Shown here: positions 4,332 to 10,688 of the stretch, in pieces | Position numbering within the stretch: the stretch's first letter is position 1 | How the letters are laid out: each line of letters begins with the position of its first letter | NCBI GenBank assembly: GCA_029239415.1 | Contig: JAQZAY010000110.1 | Location: 1-10,688, forward strand | Source: Pseudomonas sp. | Lineage (GTDB): Bacteria > Pseudomonadota > Gammaproteobacteria > Pseudomonadales > Pseudomonadaceae | Length of the DNA stretch: 10,688 bases | Direction of reading: 5' to 3' | Notes under the pieces: model-generated | What the model was told of the DNA's origin: nothing | What the model saw: the letters and a program-made list of their open reading frames with translations, nothing else | Database searches by the model: none | Program-made: the position numbers and the translations under genes

Positions 4332-5891
4332 ATGACCAGCCTCGCCCTCAGCCCCCGCACCACCAGCCCCCAGCAACTGCTCACCGAGCAGGTGCGGCGC
4401 ATCCTTGCAGCGCCGGTCTACGACCTCGCCATCGAGACCCCGTTGCAAGCGGCGCCGGCATTGTCGGCATCGCTGGGCAACCAGGTGCTGCTCAAGCGCG
4501 AGGACCTGCAGCCGACCTTTTCCTTCAAGATCCGCGGTGCCTACACCCGCCTGGCCAATCTCAGCCACGAGCAGCGCGAGCGCGGGGTGATCACCGCCTC
4601 GGCAGGCAACCATGCCCAGGGCGTGGCCATGGCGGCGGCGAGGCTGGGCATGCGCGCGACCATCGTCATGCCGACCACCACGCCGGAGCTCAAGGTCGAG
4701 GGCGTGCGCTCGCGAGGTGGTCAGGTGGTGCTGCACGGGGAGAGCTTTCCCCATGCCCTGGCCCATGCGCTGAAACTGGCCGACAGCCAGGGCGCAACCT
4801 TCGTGCCGCCGTTCGACGACCCGGATGTGATCGCGGGCCAAGGCACGGTGGCCATGGAAATCCTGCGCCAGCAGCCAGGGGCGCTCGACGCGATCTTCGT
4901 GCCGGTCGGGGGCGGCGGCCTGATCGCCGGCATCGCTGCCTATGTCAAGTACCTGCGCCCCTCGGTCAAGGTCATCGGCGTCGAGCCGCACGACTCCAAT
5001 TGCCTGCAAGCGGCCATGGCCGCCGGCGAGCGGGTGGTCCTGCCGCAGGTCGGCAGCTTCGCCGACGGTGTCGCGGTGGCCCAGGTCGGTGCCCACTGCT
5101 TCGAGCTGTGCCGGCACTTCGTCGACGAGGTGATCACCGTCGGCAACGATGAACTGTGCGCAGCGATCAAGGACATCTACGACGATACGCGCTCGATCAC
5201 CGAGCCTTCCGGTGCCCTGGCGGTTGCCGGGATCAAGAAGTACGTGGCCCGCGAGGGCCTCTCGGGTCAGACCCTGGTCGCCATCGACTCGGGCGCCAAC
5301 GTCAACTTCGATCGCCTGCGGCACGTGGCCGAGCGGGCCGAGCTGGGCGAGCAGCGCGAGGCGATCATCGCCGTCACCATCCCTGAGCAGCCGGGCAGTT
5401 TCCGGGCGTTCTGCCGGGCCCTGGGCAAGCGCCAGATCACCGAGTTCAACTACCGCTACTACGCCGGTACGCAAGCGCGGCTGTTCGTCGGCGTGCAGAC
5501 CCATCCGCTCAACGATCCGCGCGAGCAACTACTGGCCAGCCTGTCGGCGCAGGGCTACCAGGTGCTTGACCTCACGGACAACGAGCTGGCCAAGCTGCAT
5601 GTGCGCCACACCGTTGGCGGCCATGCCGCGCCAGGGGCCGAAGAGCGGGTGCTGCGCTTCGAGTTTCCCGAACGTCCTGGCGCCTTGCTGGGTTTCCTGG
5701 AGCGCCTGGGCAAGCGCTGGAATATCAGCCTGTTCCACTACCGCAACCATGGCGCGGCCGAGGCGCGGGTCTTCGCGGCGCTGGAGGTGCCGAAGGAAGA
5801 GCTGGAGAACCTGCCCCAGGCACTGGATGAGATGGGCTATCGGTACTGGGACGAGACGGACAACCCAGCCTACCGGCTGTTTCTGGGGTAG
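4332..5891 (+). CDS. ilvA: Threonine ammonia-lyase (threonine deaminase), biosynthetic type
   Basis: Predicted 519-residue PLP enzyme that converts L-threonine to 2-oxobutanoate and ammonia, the committing step of isoleucine synthesis; these enzymes also deaminate serine. The catalytic domain spans about 20-335: PLP Lys66 in SFKIRGAY, ASAGNHAQG (89-97), the phosphate-binding PVGGGGL (191-197) and SGANVNF (320-326). Two ACT-like regulatory domains follow (about 343-415 and 438-512). EFNYRY and LFHYRNHG are typical of the feedback-inhibited biosynthetic form, so allosteric control by isoleucine/valine is expected. Length matches E. coli IlvA (~514). The N-terminal ~20 residues before the conserved core are poorly conserved in the family. 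The start is set by AGGAG 6 nt upstream. Expression is apparently gated twice, by an Ile-codon attenuator and by a hairpin over the ribosome binding site. Pseudomonads often carry a second ilvA copy; this could be that paralog. Confidence 0.96.
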   Translation: MTSLALSPRTTSPQQLLTEQVRRILAAPVYDLAIETPLQAAPALSASLGNQVLLKREDLQPTFSFKIRGAYTRLANLSHEQRERGVITASAGNHAQGVAMAAARLGMRATIVMPTTTPELKVEGVRSRGGQVVLHGESFPHALAHALKLADSQGATFVPPFDDPDVIAGQGTVAMEILRQQPGALDAIFVPVGGGGLIAGIAAYVKYLRPSVKVIGVEPHDSNCLQAAMAAGERVVLPQVGSFADGVAVAQVGAHCFELCRHFVDEVITVGNDELCAAIKDIYDDTRSITEPSGALAVAGIKKYVAREGLSGQTLVAIDSGANVNFDRLRHVAERAELGEQREAIIAVTIPEQPGSFRAFCRALGKRQITEFNYRYYAGTQARLFVGVQTHPLNDPREQLLASLSAQGYQVLDLTDNELAKLHVRHTVGGHAAPGAEERVLRFEFPERPGALLGFLERLGKRWNISLFHYRNHGAAEARVFAALEVPKEELENLPQALDEMGYRYWDETDNPAYRLFLG

Positions 5892-5978
5892 GCGCAACGG
5901 CGCCTGCCTGGAGCGCGGTGACCCTTGGTCGCCGCGCATCGCACTTTTTCACGCTTTGCCGCTCTATGCACTGCTGCG

Positions 5979-6007
5979 CCGTGCCGATCCCTGGCACGGT
6001 CGTTGAT
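5979..6007 (+). promoter_or_regulatory. Inverted repeat overlapping a near-match sigma-54 promoter
   Basis: In the 153-bp gap between ilvA and the lipoprotein gene, CCGTGCC (5979-5985) and GGCACGG (5993-5999) form a 7-bp inverted repeat with a 7-nt loop. The right arm is also the -24 part of TGGCACG-N4-TTGAT (5992-6007), which fits the sigma-54 consensus and spacing except that the -12 GC is GA (6005-6006). It could be a weak promoter, an operator, or chance. Confidence 0.3.
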
Positions 6008-6044
6008 ACCAGATCCGGTGCCGATGGTTGTTTCGTGTTCAAGA

Positions 6045-6767
6045 ATGTTGTTTCGGGCTTGCCGCGCGCTGTCGTGCGCAGCCTTCATCCTGTGCCTGAG
6101 CGCCTGTACCCAGGAGCAGGGCCACGACATCGTCAACCAGCTAGGAGAGGGCAACCCTCGCGAGCTGTTCCAGACCAGCGTCGACCGCATGGCGACCCTG
6201 GAAATGCGCGACAACCTGCAAAGCCTCTACCTGCTGATGAACAAGCTCTACCTGCGCAACCCCACCCAATGGAAACAGTCCGGGTTTGTCGATGCCGCCT
6301 CCGCCGAGCGGCACATCCGCCAGGCCATCGAGCAGCGCCAGCCCCTTGCGCAGCTGGGGCAGCGGCGTGACCTGGCGGCGCTGAGCCACGCCCTGAGCCC
6401 TGAGTTCCGCGGCGACAGGGTGGGCGCCTTCATCTACGCGATCGGCAGCATGCTGGTCACCGCCCACGGCGGGCGCACCGAATTCTTCATGACCGATGTC
6501 ATCGACCCGCTGTTCGTCAACAACGCCGCGCGCAACATCGAAAAAGCCACCTGGATGCTCGGCCAGCGCCAGGACGCCAATGGCGTGCTGTTGCTGTTTT
6601 CCAACGAGATTTCCGAGGAGGGCAGCAACCTGAGCTTTGCCGTGGAGTTCGGCAAGATCGTCGCGCGGCTGGACTTGCTCGCGCAGATGCTCGATGAGCG
6701 CTACCGGCGCATCGGCCTGAACTACGCGCAAAGCCTGCTGCTGATGAACTTCCTGCCCGTGCAGTAA
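6045..6767 (+). CDS. Putative lipoprotein of unknown function
   Basis: Predicted 240-residue lipoprotein; I do not recognise the family. The signal sequence starts MLFRACRALS and ends in a perfect lipobox LSAC (18-21), so Cys21 should be lipidated by Lgt/LspA after export. No Asp follows Cys21, which favours sorting to the outer membrane. The mature protein looks mainly helical, with a segment of low charge at 126-140 (VGAFIYAIGSMLVTA) and the patterns ATLEMRDNLQSLYLLMNKLY and NNAARNIEKATW; no catalytic motif is evident. The start is uncertain: ATG 6045 gives the best signal peptide, ATG 6024 adds seven residues, and the frame runs back to 5925. None has a strong ribosome binding site. The gene follows ilvA on the same strand but is 153 bp away, so it probably has its own promoter. 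It ends 12 bp from the convergent hydrolase gene. Confidence 0.8.
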   Translation: MLFRACRALSCAAFILCLSACTQEQGHDIVNQLGEGNPRELFQTSVDRMATLEMRDNLQSLYLLMNKLYLRNPTQWKQSGFVDAASAERHIRQAIEQRQPLAQLGQRRDLAALSHALSPEFRGDRVGAFIYAIGSMLVTAHGGRTEFFMTDVIDPLFVNNAARNIEKATWMLGQRQDANGVLLLFSNEISEEGSNLSFAVEFGKIVARLDLLAQMLDERYRRIGLNYAQSLLLMNFLPVQ

Positions 6768-6779
6768 GTTTTCGCCGGT

Positions 6780-7712
6780 TCAGCTGGCGGGTGCTGCCTG
6801 CCCCGGCGGCAGCGCCGACAGCTTGCCCTGCAGCAAGGCGTCGATGGCCTGGCGGTAACGCTGGCCGCCCAGGCTCATGCTGTTGTTGTGGCTGGCCCCA
6901 GGCACCAGCAGCAGTGCCTTGGGCTGGCGTGCCGCCTCGAACAGCTGCTCGCTGAAGCGCGGCGGCACATACCGATCGTCCAGGCCATGGACCACCAGCA
7001 GCGGCAGGTCGACGGCGTCGATCTTGTCGAGGGAATCGAACTTCTGTGACAACAGCCAGCGGATCGGCAGGCTGGTATCGGCTACCACGGCCGCCACATC
7101 GCCCAATGAAGTAAACGTCGACTCGATGATCAGGCCTTGCGCAGGAACGGCCTGGCCGTCCTTCTCGGCCTGGCGCGACAGCTCGGCCGCCAGCTCCACG
7201 GCCACGGCGCCGCCCAGAGAGTGGCCGTAGATAAGACGCTTGCTGGCGTCGGGCTGGAGCTGGCTGAAGCGCTCCCAGGCGATCCGGGCGTCCTCGTAGA
7301 CGGTGGTTTCCGATGGCAGGTCGCCGCGACTCTGGCCAAAGCCCCTGTAGTCGACCGCCAGTACCGAGTAGCCCATGGCGTGCAACTGCTCGATGCGAAA
7401 CAGCTGCCCGGTGAGGTTCCAGCGTACTCCGTGCAGGTAGAGCACCGCGGGTGCGTTGGCGCGAGGAGAAGGCCACCACCATGCATGCAGGCTCTGGTCA
7501 TCCTTGAAGGTGCGTGGCCGCAAGTCGAGCTCCTGGACGGTCCCGGGCAGCCCGCGGTACCAGCTGGCGTCACCCGGTTCGATACGGAACACCAGCTCGC
7601 GTTCCTTGTGTTGCAGTACGCCGCAGCCGGCAGGCAGGCCGACTACCAGCGCCGCCATGCACAGGATGGAAAACCAGCGACGTTGGAGACGACCCAAAAG
7701 CGATTCGGACAT
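6780..7712 (-). CDS. Alpha/beta hydrolase, envelope-anchored (BEM46/YfhR-like)
   Basis: Predicted 310-residue serine hydrolase; the exact substrate (ester, lipid or peptide) cannot be told. An N-terminal hydrophobic segment (about 14-29) ends in PAGC, a lipobox-like sequence with Pro in place of the usual Leu at -3. The protein is thus either a lipoprotein or held by a signal anchor, with the catalytic domain in the periplasm. The fold elements are in order: oxyanion-region YLHGVRWN (92-99), nucleophile Ser165 in GHSLGG, acid Asp246 in HGLDDRYVP and His275 in GASHNN. This layout resembles BEM46/ABHD13-type hydrolases. The ATG at 7712 is preceded by GAGG about 11 nt upstream. It is codirectional with the LysR gene but 130 bp downstream of it, so it may be read partly from that transcript or from its own promoter. 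Confidence 0.87.
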   Translation of the reverse strand: MSESLLGRLQRRWFSILCMAALVVGLPAGCGVLQHKERELVFRIEPGDASWYRGLPGTVQELDLRPRTFKDDQSLHAWWWPSPRANAPAVLYLHGVRWNLTGQLFRIEQLHAMGYSVLAVDYRGFGQSRGDLPSETTVYEDARIAWERFSQLQPDASKRLIYGHSLGGAVAVELAAELSRQAEKDGQAVPAQGLIIESTFTSLGDVAAVVADTSLPIRWLLSQKFDSLDKIDAVDLPLLVVHGLDDRYVPPRFSEQLFEAARQPKALLLVPGASHNNSMSLGGQRYRQAIDALLQGKLSALPPGQAAPAS

Positions 7713-7842
7713 GGACGCAGTGACCTCGAAGACATCGGCGGTTTGTAACAGATGAGTCCACGTGGCTGTAGGAAAATTCTCTCAATGGTGGCCATAGAGG
7801 TTTGCAAGCTGTGTCCGCCTGCACGGATCGATTCGCTTGGCT

Positions 7843-8817
7843 TCAACCAAGTCCCGGATCGTTTGCAGATGCTGCCTCGGGCAGGCCAAGCGGGTGCAGC
7901 GCCCGGAATCCCTGGGCTTCTTCGACCAGCCAGTCATGCACCGCCCGCGCGCCCGGCTGGTTCAGGCCACCTGGCAGGTACAGCACGACATAGCGCTTGT
8001 GGTTCGGCACAGGCACGCCGAAGGGAATGATCAGGGTGCCGCGCTCCAGCTCGTCATTGAGCAGCGTGCGCCGGGCGATGGCTACCCCGATGCCGGCAAT
8101 GGCCGCCTCGATGGTCAGGTGGTTGCGGTTGAAGGTGTGGCCGCGTCGCACATCCTGGCCGCCCGCGCCGATCCCGTCCAGGTAGAACTCCCACTCGGCA
8201 TACTCGGAACTGCCGCGCCAGGCGGTGATGTCATGCAGCAGCGGATAATGCACCAGGTCAGCCGGGCCGTGCAGGGGCGGGCGGCCCCGCAGCAGGCTCG
8301 GGGAGCACACCGGGAAGATCTGCTCGTCCAGCAGTGGCGTGGAAAGCATGCCGGGATAGCTGCCGTCGTTGAGGTCGACCGCCAGGTCGAAGTCACTGGG
8401 ATCCAGGGCCTGGTTGCTGTCTTCGGCGACCAGGCTCAGCTGGATATCCGGGTAGCGTTGCTGCAGGCGCGGCAGGCGTGGCGTCAGCCACTTGGCCAGG
8501 AACGACGGAATCGAGCGCAGCCGCACGGTGCCGCGGATCTCGCCAGCGTCGAGGCGGCGCAGTTCGGCGTCGATGTTGCCATAGGCCTCGCTGACGGTCT
8601 GCGCCAGGCGCTGGCCTTCGGCGCTCAGCTCGACTCCGCGCGCGCGGCGCAGGAAAAGCCTGAATCCCAGGCGCTCTTCCAGCTGGCGGATCTGCTGGCT
8701 GACCGCGCCTGGGGTGATGTGCAGCTCCTCTGCGCTGCGGGTGAACGACAGGTGCCGTGCCGCGCAGGAGAACACATGCAGCCAGACGTACATCTGGCCA
8801 TTCATTTGCCGTCGCAT
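7843..8817 (-). CDS. LysR-type transcriptional regulator (GcvA/DsdC-like), probable sdaA regulator
   Basis: Predicted 324-residue LysR-family regulator. The winged helix-turn-helix lies at about residues 10-69, with SFTRSAEELHITPGAVSQQI as the helix-turn-helix. The effector-binding domain runs from about 95 to 300. SIPSFLAKWLTPRL (102-115) is typical of the GcvA/AmpR/DsdC branch. It is transcribed divergently from sdaA, 138 bp between start codons, the standard arrangement for a LysR protein that controls its neighbour. Serine or a related amino acid is therefore a reasonable effector guess, by context only. The ATG at 8817 is supported by AGGA (8825-8828 on the plus map) 7 nt upstream; in-frame ATGs at 8805 and 8793 are weaker. 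A perfect TTTAG-N5-CTAAA palindrome covers this ribosome binding site, which suggests autorepression. Confidence 0.93.
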   Translation of the reverse strand: MRRQMNGQMYVWLHVFSCAARHLSFTRSAEELHITPGAVSQQIRQLEERLGFRLFLRRARGVELSAEGQRLAQTVSEAYGNIDAELRRLDAGEIRGTVRLRSIPSFLAKWLTPRLPRLQQRYPDIQLSLVAEDSNQALDPSDFDLAVDLNDGSYPGMLSTPLLDEQIFPVCSPSLLRGRPPLHGPADLVHYPLLHDITAWRGSSEYAEWEFYLDGIGAGGQDVRRGHTFNRNHLTIEAAIAGIGVAIARRTLLNDELERGTLIIPFGVPVPNHKRYVVLYLPGGLNQPGARAVHDWLVEEAQGFRALHPLGLPEAASANDPGLG

Positions 8818-8819
8818 CG

Positions 8820-8834
8820 TTTAGTCCTGCTAAA
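8820..8834. promoter_or_regulatory. LysR-type operator palindrome
   Basis: TTTAG-TCCTG-CTAAA is a perfect 5-bp-arm palindrome that contains the LysR-family T-N11-A signature (T8821, A8833). TTAG/CTAA arms are typical of GcvA-branch binding sites. It lies 3 bp before the regulator's start codon and covers its ribosome binding site. A second half-site TTAG is at 8842-8845, exactly 21 bp (two helical turns) further toward sdaA. Confidence 0.7.
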
Positions 8835-8841
8835 GGCTTGC

Positions 8842-8884
8842 TTAGAAAGTTTCGTTGGTCATGGGGGCGTGGTGGCGTCAGTAT
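8842..8884 (+). promoter_or_regulatory. Possible sdaA promoter with LysR half-site
   Basis: A TTAG half-site (8842-8845) is followed by a weak -35-like TTGGTC (8855-8860) and CAGTAT (8879-8884) with an 18-nt spacer. A poor promoter next to an activation half-site is the usual layout of a LysR-activated gene. The promoter boxes are weak, so this is tentative. Confidence 0.35.
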
Positions 8885-8955
8885 CCACCATAACGATGGA
8901 CTCCTTCAATCGAGGGAGCGTGCCACGACGATCAACCCGCCAGCGAGGCATTAGC

Positions 8956-10335
<1,380 letters not shown>

Positions 10336-10357
10336 CCGACTTTCCAGAGAGCGCCTA

Positions 10358-10376
10358 GGGGCCGCCTTGCGGCCCC
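10358..10376. terminator. Terminator-like hairpin between sdaA and the DUF3313-like gene
   Basis: GGGGCCGC-CTT-GCGGCCCC is a perfect 8-bp GC stem with a 3-nt loop in the 69-bp gap between two convergent genes, 22 nt after the sdaA stop. Downstream sequence (GCTTGCCTTG) is only mildly T-rich. It probably ends sdaA transcription and perhaps the opposing gene as well. Confidence 0.6.
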
Positions 10377-10404
10377 GCTTGCCTTGTCCAGCATCATGGC
10401 GCCT

Positions 10405-10688
10405 TCACCGGGCCTTGTCCTTCAGCGCGACAAAGCTCTTGCGCATGTCGCTGGCCCAGCCATCGAGCACCGGCTTGACGTCTTCGAGGGTCAGTTGCTG
10501 CGTGTCGTTCTCCAGCTCCTTGCCGCTGCCCTTGCGCACTACCTGGGCCAGTACCTTCTGCGTGCCACCGTCGAGGAAGGCCGCCTCGACCGCGATGTCG
10601 ACGGCCTGGTCGCGGCCACCCGACGCCGTGTTGACCGCCGCCGCGACCAGGGCGATGGGGATCACCTCGTAGGGCTTGAGCCCCTCGG
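10405..10688 (-). CDS. DUF3313-like lipoprotein, C-terminal part (cut by window edge)
   Basis: The last ~94 residues of a minus-strand gene whose start lies beyond the window; the frame is open to the edge with no stop, so an internal GTG at 10665 is not the real start. The visible part reads LKPYEVIPIALVAAAV, then a strand-rich DQAVDIAVEAAFLDGGTQKVLAQVVRKG split, ending in a charged helix (DGWASDMRKSFVALKDKAR). This pattern (P-E-IP-A, then VEA...D..T...LA.VVR.G) resembles the DUF3313 family, small bacterial lipoproteins of unknown function; the assignment is from memory of the family. Signal peptide and lipobox would lie off the window. Convergent with sdaA. Confidence 0.7.
   Translation of the reverse strand, partial: EGLKPYEVIPIALVAAAVNTASGGRDQAVDIAVEAAFLDGGTQKVLAQVVRKGSGKELENDTQQLTLEDVKPVLDGWASDMRKSFVALKDKAR

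Noticed and set aside
4326..5528. Minus-strand open frame of 400 codons opposite ilvA
   Set aside because: Antisense shadow of ilvA, with no recognisable domain and no ribosome binding site considered convincing.
5890..5905. AGGCGC-AACG-GCGCCT hairpin overlapping the ilvA stop codon as a terminator
   Set aside because: The 6-bp stem is perfect, but it overlaps the stop codon and has no T-run, so it is not called as a terminator.
7758..7765. CCACGTGG palindrome upstream of the hydrolase gene
   Set aside because: An 8-bp palindrome with no bacterial operator match that I can name; probably chance.
7837..8955. Upstream in-frame extension of sdaA through the LysR gene
   Set aside because: The added sequence is antisense to a clear LysR gene. 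The SdaA family N-terminus begins at the ATG at 8956, which has a good ribosome binding site.
8818..8955. Glycine or other riboswitch in the sdaA leader
   Set aside because: The gap is only 138 bp and shows no tandem aptamer pattern; LysR control explains the region better.

Overview
The window is GC-rich (roughly two thirds G+C), densely packed gamma-proteobacterial DNA. Gene content and protein style (Xcp-type type II secretion proteins, an SdaA with a GcvA/DsdC-like LysR regulator, a long IlvA, a DUF3313-like lipoprotein) suggest a fluorescent Pseudomonas, most likely of the P. putida group. The genus call is inference from the proteins, not a database match.

Layout. (1) 28-942 (+): a stand-alone tyrosine recombinase, convergent with (2) a two-gene minus-strand operon, gspG-gspF (2617 to 965), encoding a major pseudopilin and the inner-membrane platform protein of a type II secretion system. 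No other gsp genes are in view. (3) Divergent from gspG is a small exported lytic transglycosylase (2806-3402) behind a textbook sigma-54 (-24/-12) promoter. (4) mobA (4040-3465, -), molybdenum cofactor guanylyltransferase. (5) Divergent from mobA is ilvA (4332-5891, +), a threonine deaminase. Its 5' region holds an uncatalogued short leader ORF rich in Ile codons, a complete attenuator (pause stem, antiterminator, intrinsic terminator), and a second 9-bp hairpin that buries the ilvA ribosome binding site. (6) A lipoprotein of unknown function (6045-6767, +), convergent with (7) an alpha/beta hydrolase (7712-6780, -). (8) A LysR-type regulator (8817-7843, -), divergent from (9) sdaA (8956-10335, +), an iron-sulfur L-serine dehydratase. 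The gap between them has a perfect LysR-type operator palindrome. (10) The C-terminal part of a DUF3313-like protein (10688-10405, -) runs off the right edge.

How the parts work together. Two amino-acid deaminases dominate the right half. IlvA commits threonine to isoleucine synthesis and appears to be controlled by ribosome-mediated attenuation sensing charged Ile-tRNA. SdaA turns serine into pyruvate and ammonia and is probably controlled by the adjacent LysR protein. The left half concerns the envelope: secretion pseudopilin, platform protein and a murein-cutting enzyme that could open the cell wall for an apparatus.

The most interesting non-coding feature is the ilvA leader (4144-4331). 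It was found by reading the sequence and has an internally consistent set of mutually exclusive pairings. No tRNA, rRNA, CRISPR array, insertion sequence or riboswitch was recognised. There is no gene-free stretch longer than 300 bases. The longest are 4041-4331 (the ilvA leader region), 2618-2805 and 5892-6044, each described in the features.
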